A stretch of DNA of 64,000 nucleotides, taken from NCBI GenBank assembly GCA_008180335.1, contig VTEF01000006.1:62253-126252 (forward strand), in the 5' to 3' direction. Made by a program: the position numbers and the translations under genes. This document shows, one piece after another, positions 43,730-52,045 of this stretch. The DNA comes from Priestia megaterium. Its GTDB lineage: Bacteria; Bacillota; Bacilli; Bacillales; Bacillaceae_H. Under the pieces are notes generated by a model. The model searched no databases. It saw only the letters and a program-made list of their open reading frames with translations, and had not been told where the DNA came from. Position 1 is the first letter of the stretch, and each line of letters starts with the position of its first letter.

Positions 43730-45118
43730 ATGAATAAACAAAAGCCAGAGATGAAAATCCAGAAAGGACAAACATTTCCGTTAACGATTAAGCGGCTTGG
43801 AATTAACGGAGAGGGCGTCGGCTATTTCAAACGACAAGTTGTATTTGTTCCTGGTGCGCTGCCGAATGAAGAAGTAGTAGTAGAAGCAACGAATGTTCAG
43901 CGTAATTTTGCAGAAGGAAAAATAAAGCGAATTCGCAAAAAATCGCCTCAGCGTGTACAAGCTCGATGTCCGATCTATGAGCAGTGCGGCGGCTGTCAGC
44001 TTCAGCATTTATCGTATGAAGGGCAGCTTGATGCAAAACGAGATATCGTGCTTCAAGCGTTTGACCGGCATAGTTCATTAAAAAACATTGACCAAAAAAT
44101 AAACGAAACGATTGGCATGGATGAACCATGGCTCTACCGCAACAAGTCCCAATTCCAAGTCGGAATGGACAAGCAGCGTGTAATTGCAGGTCTTTACGGG
44201 CTTAATTCTCATCGTCTTATTGACATTGAAAACTGTCCGATCCAGCACACAGCCACGAGTCGTGTAACCAAAGTGATGAAAGTCATTTTACAAGATTTAA
44301 AAATCCCTATTTACAATGAAAAAAAGCGCAGCGGCTTAATTCGTACAATTGTATCGCGTGTAGGGTTTGAAACAGGTGAGGTGCAGCTTGTATTAATTAC
44401 AACGAAAAAGGAAATTCCCCGCAAAGAGCTGTTAATTGCGGAAATCAAACGCCGTTTGCCAGAAGTGAAATCAATTGTTCAAAACATCAACGGCCAAAAA
44501 ACATCGTTAATTTTCGGAGATGAAACCTTTACGCTAGCAGGGAAATCAGTTATTCAAGAAACATTAGGCGATATTTCCTTTGAGCTGTCAGCACGTGCAT
44601 TCTTTCAATTAAATCCTATTCAAACGGTGAAATTATATGACGAAGTCAAAAAAGGCGCAGCGCTAACAGGAAATGAAAAAATCGTCGATGCGTACTGCGG
44701 AGTCGGAACGATTGGACTGTGGCTTGCAAAAGATGCAAAAGAAATCCGCGGAATGGATACAATTGAAGAATCGATTATCGATGCGCGCAAAAATGCTGCT
44801 GATCACGGTTTTGATCACGCGACATATGTAACAGGCCCCGCAGAAAAATGGCTGCCGAAGTGGGTTAAAGAAGGATGGAAGCCAGACGTCATTATCGTCG
44901 ATCCGCCACGTACCGGATGTGATGACAAGCTGCTCCGTACCATTCTGCAAGTAAAGCCGAAAAAAGTCGTGTACGTCTCCTGCAACCCATCCACACTTGC
45001 AAAAGACGTACAGCAATTATCTAAAGCCTATCAAGTTAACTACATTCAACCAGTAGACATGTTTCCGCATACGGCGCATGTGGAGAATGTCGCAGTGTTA
45101 ACTTTGAAATTGACCTAA
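43730..45118 (+). CDS. rlmD: 23S rRNA (uracil-C5) methyltransferase, RlmD/RumA family
   Basis: SAM-dependent 5-methyluridine methyltransferase acting on 23S rRNA; which uridine (or both, as for RlmCD) cannot be told from sequence. Of 462 residues, about 10-65 form the TRAM RNA-binding domain ([19 protein letters not shown]). [15 protein letters not shown] near 83 is the [4Fe-4S] site. The SAM fold carries [14 protein letters not shown] near 322 and IIVDPPRTG near 389. The catalytic Cys is in [13 protein letters not shown] near 415. It lies after pdaA as yfjO does after yfjS in B. subtilis. GGAGTTGTTGAT precedes the ATG. Confidence 0.9.
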   Translation: MNKQKPEMKIQKGQTFPLTIKRLGINGEGVGYFKRQVVFVPGALPNEEVVVEATNVQRNFAEGKIKRIRKKSPQRVQARCPIYEQCGGCQLQHLSYEGQLDAKRDIVLQAFDRHSSLKNIDQKINETIGMDEPWLYRNKSQFQVGMDKQRVIAGLYGLNSHRLIDIENCPIQHTATSRVTKVMKVILQDLKIPIYNEKKRSGLIRTIVSRVGFETGEVQLVLITTKKEIPRKELLIAEIKRRLPEVKSIVQNINGQKTSLIFGDETFTLAGKSVIQETLGDISFELSARAFFQLNPIQTVKLYDEVKKGAALTGNEKIVDAYCGVGTIGLWLAKDAKEIRGMDTIEESIIDARKNAADHGFDHATYVTGPAEKWLPKWVKEGWKPDVIIVDPPRTGCDDKLLRTILQVKPKKVVYVSCNPSTLAKDVQQLSKAYQVNYIQPVDMFPHTAHVENVAVLTLKLT

Positions 45119-45610
45119 CAAAATAATCTTTTTCCCTGTTAAAATAAACATTTTCATTTTGCTCAACCAGTGAAAATAAAGATTTTCCAAAAAAACGTGA
45201 AAAAAAGCCCGAAAAGCTTGACCTATCAACAAATGTGAAAAAAGCGGGAAAGAAAAACTTTATTTTAACTCGAACAAAAAGGTGAAAAAAAGCGTGAGAA
45301 AAATTGTGATTTTGAAGAAAAATGGGCAAAAAGCGGGAGAAAAGGAAAGGCTTTATTTTAACAGCGAACGGTGGAATGCGGGTTGGAGTGGGGTAAAAAG
45401 GAAAATATATTTTTTAACTGCACAGAAATGATAACAGCGAACGATGAAATGAAGAGCCTTTCTTTCGAAAGGCTCTTTAATTTTGATGTCATATAGTCAG
45501 GGGATGAGGCTTTGTCACATATGTTTGAAGAATTTGAGATACAAGAAGAATGAACAATTGAACTCTGTGTGTCTATCAATATATATTGCTTCAACTGAAG
45601 GAAAAAAAGG
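45119..45610. repeat. Degenerate purine-rich repeat region after rlmD
   Basis: A gene-free stretch. The segment 45119-45450 holds about four copies of a GTGAAAAAAAGC-like element (near 45205, 45233, 45281, 45327) and two exact copies of CTTTATTTTAAC (near 45249 and 45351), with variants nearby (GTTAAAATAAAC at 45137; AACAGCGAACG at 45361 and 45433). An intrinsic terminator (AGAGCCTTTC / GAAAGGCTCT, 45453-45480) closes it. The open frames on the minus strand here are Phe-rich artefacts of the A-tracts. Confidence 0.55.
45453..45482 (+). terminator. Terminator downstream of the repeat region
   Basis: A 10-bp stem AGAGCCTTTC / GAAAGGCTCT with a 4-base loop followed by TTTAATTTT; probably ends the rlmD transcript. 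Confidence 0.75.
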
Positions 45611-45664
45611 TTGACACTTTTACGATTTATTTGTTAACTTATTTTTAATATAAGTTAACAAATA
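45611..45664 (+). promoter_or_regulatory. Biotin operon promoter with BirA operator
   Basis: TTGACA (45611-45616) is followed by a long perfect inverted repeat with 14-base arms TATTTGTTAACTTA and TAAGTTAACAAATA (45628-45664). The core TTGTTAAC, 15 bases, GTTAACAA is the Bacillus BirA box. It covers the -10 region, so biotin-loaded BirA would block transcription of bioW-bioI. Confidence 0.88.
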
Positions 45665-45841
45665 AAAGTGTATATTTCAAACTGAACATTCTATAAATTT
45701 ACTGGATCGCTAAAGTAGTTGCGAAGCATGTAGATCTGTTAAGGGAGAATTACTTCAAATCTCTTGTTTCTAGAGGTTTAGCTTTTCAGCAATTCTAAAA
45801 ATTGATGGATATTTGATTGACCGGATGGGAGGATCGAGCAT

Positions 45842-46627
45842 ATGAAAGAGGAAAAGTACTACAGTGTTAGAATGAGAGCTGCCAAGAATGGTTCCCATGA
45901 ACAGGGCGGAAAACACATATCCGGTGGAGAACTACTTTCAACCTACTGCAATATAACACATGCAGTGAACACTTTATTAGAGAAGGGATTAACTCATTCA
46001 AGGGGATGCCCAGATTTTATGCAGATCCAGTTTGAGCTTATCGATGAACCTATTAGGCGAATTAAGCCATTAGAAATTAAGACGAACAAAGTAGAATCAG
46101 CAGAAATGGGACAAGCATTGTCATGGAAGCTTTTAGAGAAGTGCGGTATCGAAAAACAGGTCATTGAGAAAGCGTACAAACATATGACTGAATATTCAGG
46201 AATCAGAGGGGCGATATTGATTAACAGCCGTTCAGGTGAACGGATTGATCAAAGAAATGAACAAGGCGTACGTGTTTCCAGAATGGACTGGCTGAACACT
46301 GATTTTGAAAAATGGGCGAAATACTATGAGGTTCCTGCTCATTCTAGAGTAAAAGAGGCGCTTGTGCTTGCAACAAAAGTGAATGAACATCCAGCGACTG
46401 TCGCAGAGTTATGTTGGTCGGATGATCCTGAATATATAACCGGTTACGTGGCAAGTAAAAAGCTAGGCTATCAGCGAATTACAAAACTAAAAGAATATGG
46501 AGATGAACGGGGCTGCCGCATCTTCTTTGTTGATTGCTCAAACGATTTGAATTCCTATATACACTATCTAGAAAAACAGCCAATTTTCATTCAATGGAAG
46601 AAAGAGAGCGTTACAACAATTCAATGA
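45842..46627 (+). CDS. bioW: 6-carboxyhexanoate-CoA ligase (pimeloyl-CoA synthetase) BioW
   Basis: Activates pimelate to pimeloyl-CoA, the first dedicated step of biotin synthesis in bacilli. The 261 residues match the B. subtilis protein (259) along the whole length: EEKYYSVRMRAAKNGSHEQG, GKHISGGE near 29, LTHSRGCPDFMQIQFE near 50, GVRVSRMDW near 143, VPAHSRVKEAL near 161, AELCWSDDPEYITGYVA near 185. GGGAGGATCGAGC precedes the ATG. It is the first gene under a BirA operator. The bioA, bioF, bioD and bioB genes that follow bioW in B. subtilis are absent here; bioI comes next. Confidence 0.96.
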   Translation: MKEEKYYSVRMRAAKNGSHEQGGKHISGGELLSTYCNITHAVNTLLEKGLTHSRGCPDFMQIQFELIDEPIRRIKPLEIKTNKVESAEMGQALSWKLLEKCGIEKQVIEKAYKHMTEYSGIRGAILINSRSGERIDQRNEQGVRVSRMDWLNTDFEKWAKYYEVPAHSRVKEALVLATKVNEHPATVAELCWSDDPEYITGYVASKKLGYQRITKLKEYGDERGCRIFFVDCSNDLNSYIHYLEKQPIFIQWKKESVTTIQ

Positions 46628-46659
46628 ATACGTTAAAAATAAAGTTAGGGAGGCACAAC

Positions 46660-47886
46660 ATGATAAATGATTCACAACAACAGCTAAAAGCTCTGAAACC
46701 AATGCCGATTTCATTTTCTTCTCATGAGATTTTCAGCAATCCTTATCCAATTTACGAGAAGCTACGCGCCAATCATCCTATGTATAAGGGGACTTTATTT
46801 AAATATCCAGGCTGGTATGTAACCGGATATAAAGAGGCTGTAGCCATTCTCAAAGATCGCCACTTTAAAAATCGTCTCCCGCTGCCTCAGACATCAAAAA
46901 AATATCAACATCTTAAAAATGTCCAGAACGATATGATGCTTTTTAAAAATCAGCATGATCATAAGCGCTTGCGTATGTTGGTTAGTAAAGAATTTACTCC
47001 AAATGTTATAGAAGGCTACCGTCCTTATATCGAAAAAGTTGCGAATGATTTACTTAATCAAGTTAAGCATAAGAAAGAAATGGATGTTGTGGCAGATTTC
47101 GCTTTCCCGTTAGCCAGCCTTATTATAGCTGAAATATTAGGAGTACCAGCAGAAGAGCGGCAGCAATTCAGAGAATGGGCTGTGAGCTTAGTCCAGACGA
47201 TTGATTTTACCCGATCAAGAGCGATGTTAGAAAATGGAAACGATACAACGAAGAGGCTAATCATTTATTTTAAAGAGCTTATTGAACAGCGGAAAAAAGT
47301 GCTTCAAAATGACCTTATTAGTAAGCTAATCCTAAAAAAACAGCAAGGCTACACGTTAACAGATGACGAATTGCTGGCAACCTGTATTTTGCTTATCATT
47401 GCCGGGCATGAGACAACGGTAAATCTTATTAGCAATTCGGTTCTAGCCTTATTGAACAACCCTGAGCAATTCATGCTGTTAAAGGAAAACCCATTACTGA
47501 TTGAAACGGCGGTTGAGGAGTTTTTACGCTATGAGAGCCCGACACAGATGACAGCTCGCATTGCTTCTGAAAATCGTGAAATAAATGGAACAACTATTAA
47601 AAAAGGAGAGCAAGTATATATACTGCTCGGGGCTGCCAATCGTGATCCTCAAACCTTTCATAATCCGAATATGCTTGATATTACGAGAAACCCTAATCCG
47701 CATCTTGCATTTGGATATGGCGTTCACTTTTGCCTAGGCTCCTCATTGGCACGTCTTGAAGCGCAAATTGCTATTCAAACACTTTTACAACGAATGGACA
47801 ATCTTCAAATCGACACACAAGACTTAAAATGGAGAAAGCTAATTGGTTTCAGGTCGCTGCAAGAATTGCCCGTCATCTTTAACTAA
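46660..47886 (+). CDS. bioI: Cytochrome P450 BioI (CYP107H type)
   Basis: P450 that cleaves fatty acyl-ACP chains to give pimeloyl-ACP for biotin synthesis. From ATG 46660 (GGGAGGCACAAC upstream) it has 408 residues; the long open frame upstream overlaps bioW and is not coding. Visible: HDHKRLRMLVSKEFTP near 92 (C helix), oxygen-binding AGHETTVNLI near 248, ExxR in EEFLRYESP near 286, and the haem loop FGYGVHFCLGSSLARLEA near 349 with the ligand Cys. It lies 32 bases after bioW. In B. subtilis bioI is the last gene of bioWAFDBI, so here the operon is collapsed to its two ends. Confidence 0.9.
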   Translation: MINDSQQQLKALKPMPISFSSHEIFSNPYPIYEKLRANHPMYKGTLFKYPGWYVTGYKEAVAILKDRHFKNRLPLPQTSKKYQHLKNVQNDMMLFKNQHDHKRLRMLVSKEFTPNVIEGYRPYIEKVANDLLNQVKHKKEMDVVADFAFPLASLIIAEILGVPAEERQQFREWAVSLVQTIDFTRSRAMLENGNDTTKRLIIYFKELIEQRKKVLQNDLISKLILKKQQGYTLTDDELLATCILLIIAGHETTVNLISNSVLALLNNPEQFMLLKENPLLIETAVEEFLRYESPTQMTARIASENREINGTTIKKGEQVYILLGAANRDPQTFHNPNMLDITRNPNPHLAFGYGVHFCLGSSLARLEAQIAIQTLLQRMDNLQIDTQDLKWRKLIGFRSLQELPVIFN

Positions 47887-48006
47887 TTAGTGTTCTTGGA
47901 AATAAAGCGCGAATATTAAGCTGTTTCAAGTACGATAAAAGGGTAGTTTTATGATGATATTAAACGATCGAATCCAGATTTACCCGTTGGAATAGTGTTT
48001 AGATGA

Positions 48007-48057
48007 AAACGCCATTCTTCCTTTTCAACAAATATTGAAAAGAAAGGATGGCGTTAT
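48007..48057. terminator. Terminator hairpin between bioI and the MerR remnant
   Basis: Arms AACGCCATTCTTCCTTTTCAA and TTGAAAAGAAAGGATGGCGTT pair almost fully. A T-run lies on the minus-strand side, so it fits the minus gene best, but it can also stop bioI transcripts. Confidence 0.8.
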
Positions 48058-48073
48058 ATTGTCTTATATAATG

Positions 48074-48307
48074 TTAGTCTTGTACTTTTTGAAAAAGATA
48101 AAAAGTCTCGTTTTCCTTGTATTGAAATCCACCGCTTGGACTGTTCTTTAAAAGGCTGTCAGTGTGCGTTTTTATGCTTTTTAGCAACTGTTCATCAGTT
48201 ACTTTTAAAAAATCATATTTCTTCTTTTTATTCGTTATAACCGCTGCAGGCAGCATCCGTATGCTAATACCTGCTATATCAGAGATCTCTTTAATTTTAT
48301 AAACCAT
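48074..48307 (-). pseudogene. Remnant of a MerR-family regulator, 77 aa
   Basis: The frame starts MVYKIKEISDIAGISIRML after AGAGGTGG, the typical first helix-turn-helix of MerR regulators, which normally continues RxLHHYDxIGLL. Instead it jumps to PAAVITNKKKKYDFLKVT and ends TFYLFQKVQD, with no second DNA-binding wing, no linker helix and no effector domain. A deletion that joined the start of a merR gene to other coding or non-coding sequence explains this best. A 29-codon longer frame upstream has no ribosome binding site. A small functional HTH protein cannot be ruled out. Confidence 0.6.
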
Positions 48308-48394
48308 GTAACCACCTCTAAGATTCATTCTAAACTGTGACACAATGTCAGGGTCAATAATATATTTATTATTTTCAAAGCAGCAAAGAATCAT

Positions 48395-48735
48395 TATTTA
48401 AAAAAGGAAACCAATTTCTAAACAAAGCTTTTATTAGATTTTTTTTCATTTATTGGATATTCACTTCTATTGTGTAGCGATTTAAAGTGAATTTCCAAAT
48501 TTTAATAAAATTCCATATATATTTACGGAGTTTTTTGGTAAATTATATGATAATGAGTGTTTGCAAGAGAAATGGTCTCAGTGTTTATAAAAAGCTTTCA
48601 AAAGTAAAAAAAGAGTACTTTTCTATAATCTCGAATGTTTAGTTGCTATATAAAACCAGAAATTATGAAGGATATACACATACTAAAGAAAAAGATTCTA
48701 GTTATAGAAGAATTTTTATTATAAGGAGACATTAA
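48395..48735. promoter_or_regulatory. Promoter region of the cas operon
   Basis: A 341-bp AT-rich region before cas3. A possible promoter is TTTACG near 48521, about 18 bases, TATGATAAT near 48546. ATAAGGAG lies 8 bases before the cas3 ATG. Nothing else was assigned. Confidence 0.4.
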
Positions 48736-51159
48736 ATGAAATACATTGCTCATATTCGTGAAGTTGATAAGCAGATACAAACAGTTGAAGAACATCTATT
48801 AGAAGTAAAAGACTTGGCAGAATCCTATGGTGAAAAGCTTGGTATCAAACATTTAACAGGCCTTGCCGGTATGTTACATGATTTAGGTAAATATACTAAT
48901 GAGTTTAGAGGATACATATTAGAAGCAGTAAACAACCCAGATTCTCCTCTTAAAAGAGGAAGTGTCGATCATTCAACTGCAGGTGGAAAACTACTATACA
49001 AGCTTTTTCACGAGAAAGATATTGTTCAAAATAAAGCTTTGGTAGCTGAAGTGGTCGGAAATGCAATTATTTCTCACCATTCGTATCTTCAAGATTTTTT
49101 AGATCCAAATTTAGAATCAAAGTATTTATATAGGGTTCGTGATAAAAAAGCAAAAGAGTTAGATGAGTTTGAAATGACAAAACAACAATTTTTTGAACAT
49201 GTTATAAGTGAAACGGATTTTCATCATTATGTTGATCAAGCTGCAATTGAACTAGAAAGTTTTTTAGTTCGAGAATCCTCGTATAATAATGAAAAGAAGT
49301 TAATGTTTTTAACAAAATTTATCTTTAGTGCCCTCATTGATGCTGACCGGACAAATACAAGGACTTTTGAAGAAAATAAAGTAAATGACGCAGACATTAA
49401 TTATGAAGAGTTATTTGCTATGTATTATGAAAGACTTACGACGAAACTTAATTCATTTCAGGCAAATACTTCTATTAACCAACTGAGAGCAGAAATGTCA
49501 GAACAATGTGATAAGTTTGCTGAGAATCCCTCAGGTATTTATACGTTATCTATCCCTACTGGTGGTGGGAAAACATTAGCGAGTTTGAGATATGCATTAA
49601 AGCATGCAAAACTTTACAGAAAAAAACATATTATTTATGTCGTACCTTATACAACGATTATTGAGCAGAATGCAAAAGAAGTTAGAAAAGTATTAATGGA
49701 TGATGCAAATATTTTAGAACACCATTCAAATGTTATAGAAGATTTTGATGACGATGATGAAAATCAAGATGGTGTAATGAGTACACATCAAAAATTAAAG
49801 CTTGCTAAAGATAATTGGGATTCTCCGGTTATTCTTACAACGATGGTTCAGTTTTTAAATGCATTTTATGCAAAGGGAAATAGAAATACAAGAAGGCTTC
49901 ATAATTTAAGTGAGTCCGTAATCATCTTTGATGAAGTACAAAAAGTTCCTATTTCATGCGTATCTTTATTTAACGATGCATTGAATTTTTTGAAAACATA
50001 TGGTCATTCTAGTATTATACTTTGCACAGCAACTCAGCCAGCATTGGATTTTGTAGAACATAAATTAGATATCAGTCTTGAGGCAGAAATGATTGATAAT
50101 CTAGATCATGTGATTGAGTCATTTAAAAGAGTAGAAATCATTGATAAAGCAACAGATGAATCATTTAGCAATGAAAAGCTTGCAGACTTCATTGAAATAA
50201 AGATGGAGGAAGTTGAAAGTATTTTAATTGTCTTAAACACGAAATCCGTCGTTAAAGATTTATATAAGAGATTGAAAGAAAAAGAAAGTCATATTCCGAT
50301 TTATCATTTAAGTACCTCAATGTGTGCCACTCATAGAAATACAATCTTAGATGAAGTGAGACAACATCTTACAGACGGTAATAGAGTTATTTGTGTTAGT
50401 ACCCAATTAATTGAAGCAGGTGTAGATATAAGTTTCGATTGTGTCATTCGTTCTTTAGCAGGGCTAGACTCTATTGCACAAGCAGCAGGACGATGTAATC
50501 GACACGGAGAAAAAGGTTTACGAAACGTCTATGTAATTGATCATGAGGAAGAGAATCTAACACGTCTAAAAGAAATTAAAGTAGGTAAGCAAATAGCGAA
50601 AAAAATTCTAACTGATATTCAAATTAATAAAGAGAATCATGGTGGTCATATACTATCTAGGCAGGCAATGGAAAGATACTTTAAAGCGTATTACACAGAA
50701 TTTGAATCAGAATTAGATTATTTTATTCCTAAGTTAGAAAAGAAAATGATTGAATTGTTAACTGAAACAAAACAAAATTATAGCTATCATAGAGCCTTTT
50801 GCAGTAAAGAGAAAAAACCACTGCCATTATTTCTAGCAAACAGTTATAAAACAGCAGCAGACAACTTTCAAGTTATTAATAATCTTTCAACCTCTGTAAT
50901 TGTTCCTTATGATGAAGGGAAAGAAATTATCACAGAATTAAATGGTCAGGGGACGATTGAAGAACTAACACAGTTATTAAGAAGGGCTCAGCAATTCACG
51001 ATAAACCTATATGAATTTGAACTGGAGCAATTAGCTAAAAACGATGGGATAGTAAGATATTTGGATGGAAAAGTTTTGGCTTTAAAAGATGGAGCATACA
51101 GTGATGAATTTGGTCTTAATATTGCAAATGATACTCCATTTGATACTTCCATATTTTGA
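48736..51159 (+). CDS. cas3: CRISPR-associated helicase/nuclease Cas3 (type I-C)
   Basis: Degrades the DNA strand displaced by Cascade: an HD nuclease fused to a superfamily 2 helicase, 807 residues. HD domain: HLLEVKDLAES near 21 and GMLHDLGKYTNEF near 46 (metal His-Asp), then ISHHS near 113. Helicase: motif I IPTGGGKTLASL near 273, motif II FDEVQ near 397 in place of DEAH, CTATQPALDF near 432, and motif VI SIAQAAGRCNRHGEKG near 577. All nuclease and ATPase residues are present, so the protein looks active. It is the first gene of the cas cluster; unlike the following genes it is separated from cas5c by 169 bp. Confidence 0.95.
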   Translation: MKYIAHIREVDKQIQTVEEHLLEVKDLAESYGEKLGIKHLTGLAGMLHDLGKYTNEFRGYILEAVNNPDSPLKRGSVDHSTAGGKLLYKLFHEKDIVQNKALVAEVVGNAIISHHSYLQDFLDPNLESKYLYRVRDKKAKELDEFEMTKQQFFEHVISETDFHHYVDQAAIELESFLVRESSYNNEKKLMFLTKFIFSALIDADRTNTRTFEENKVNDADINYEELFAMYYERLTTKLNSFQANTSINQLRAEMSEQCDKFAENPSGIYTLSIPTGGGKTLASLRYALKHAKLYRKKHIIYVVPYTTIIEQNAKEVRKVLMDDANILEHHSNVIEDFDDDDENQDGVMSTHQKLKLAKDNWDSPVILTTMVQFLNAFYAKGNRNTRRLHNLSESVIIFDEVQKVPISCVSLFNDALNFLKTYGHSSIILCTATQPALDFVEHKLDISLEAEMIDNLDHVIESFKRVEIIDKATDESFSNEKLADFIEIKMEEVESILIVLNTKSVVKDLYKRLKEKESHIPIYHLSTSMCATHRNTILDEVRQHLTDGNRVICVSTQLIEAGVDISFDCVIRSLAGLDSIAQAAGRCNRHGEKGLRNVYVIDHEEENLTRLKEIKVGKQIAKKILTDIQINKENHGGHILSRQAMERYFKAYYTEFESELDYFIPKLEKKMIELLTETKQNYSYHRAFCSKEKKPLPLFLANSYKTAADNFQVINNLSTSVIVPYDEGKEIITELNGQGTIEELTQLLRRAQQFTINLYEFELEQLAKNDGIVRYLDGKVLALKDGAYSDEFGLNIANDTPFDTSIF

Positions 51160-51328
51160 ATAATATATTATGTTTGTAAATTAGTGCTTGATATAGAAAC
51201 AAGATTTATTATACTGCTTTCTACCAAAATAATAAGTTTGTAGAATATATAACGTAAATAGCTTCACTATTCGATAGGTAAATGTTACTATTAAATAGTA
51301 ATAAATTCCTTATAAGAGAGGGGATATT
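51160..51328. promoter_or_regulatory. cas3-cas5c gap with palindrome
   Basis: AT-rich gap of 169 bp in an otherwise tight operon. It contains a perfect 8-1-8 palindrome, TTACTATT-A-AATAGTAA (51285-51301), 27 bp before the cas5c ATG, and a second weaker pair CTATTCGATAG near 51268. It could hold a second promoter or an operator for the Cascade genes. Confidence 0.5.
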
Positions 51329-52045
51329 ATGAGAAACGCAATCGAATTTGAAGTATTTGGAAAATACGCTTTATTCACTGATCCTTTAACGAAGATGGGT
51401 GGAGAGAAATATTCTTATCATGTGCCAACATATCAAGCTCTTAAGGGGATAGTTGAATCAATTTATTGGAAGCCGACTCTACTAATGTTAATAGATGCGA
51501 TTCGTATTATGAATCCAATCAGAATGGAGTCAAAGGGAATTCGTCCAATAGAGTATCGTGGTGGTAACACGCTTGCTAATTATACGTATTTGAAAGATGT
51601 TAGATATCAAGTGAAGGCGCATTTTATTTTCAATCCTCACCGCCCGGACATGGCTTTTGACCGTAATGAAAATAAACATCACAATATATTAAAACGTTCT
51701 CTTGAAGCCGGTGGTAGAAGAGATATATTCTTGGGTGCAAGAGAATGTCAAGGCTATGTAGAACCATGTGTTTTTGGTAAAGGTGAAAGTTTTTATGATA
51801 ATTATGGTGATCTTCATTTAGGAACGATGGTTCATGGAATTAATTATCCTGATGAAACAGGGAGAGACGAAATGGAAGTTCGTTTATGGAACCCTGTAAT
51901 GAAAGATGGAGTAATTGATTTCATTAAACCAGATCAATGTACGCAAATACGTAAAGTATTAGATATGTCTCCTAAAACTTTTAATGATTCCAACGTTGAA
52001 TCAGCAGATAGTGTGTTCAACCAATTGGAAAAAGGAGGGAATTAA
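51329..52045 (+). CDS. cas5c: Cas5c (Cas5d), crRNA-processing endoribonuclease of type I-C
   Basis: In type I-C systems, which lack Cas6, this protein cuts the pre-crRNA in the repeat and stays on the 5' handle as part of Cascade. The 238 residues include the catalytic residues known from the Bacillus halodurans enzyme at the same positions: Tyr46 (ESIYWKP), Lys116 and His117 ([17 protein letters not shown]). The N-terminal RAMP fold starts [26 protein letters not shown] lies before the ATG. The stop overlaps the cas8c start by one base. Confidence 0.95.
   Translation: MRNAIEFEVFGKYALFTDPLTKMGGEKYSYHVPTYQALKGIVESIYWKPTLLMLIDAIRIMNPIRMESKGIRPIEYRGGNTLANYTYLKDVRYQVKAHFIFNPHRPDMAFDRNENKHHNILKRSLEAGGRRDIFLGARECQGYVEPCVFGKGESFYDNYGDLHLGTMVHGINYPDETGRDEMEVRLWNPVMKDGVIDFIKPDQCTQIRKVLDMSPKTFNDSNVESADSVFNQLEKGGN

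Noticed and set aside
45036-45329. 97-codon Phe-rich open frame on the minus strand
   Set aside because: Arises from the A-rich repeat region read backwards and overlaps the end of rlmD.
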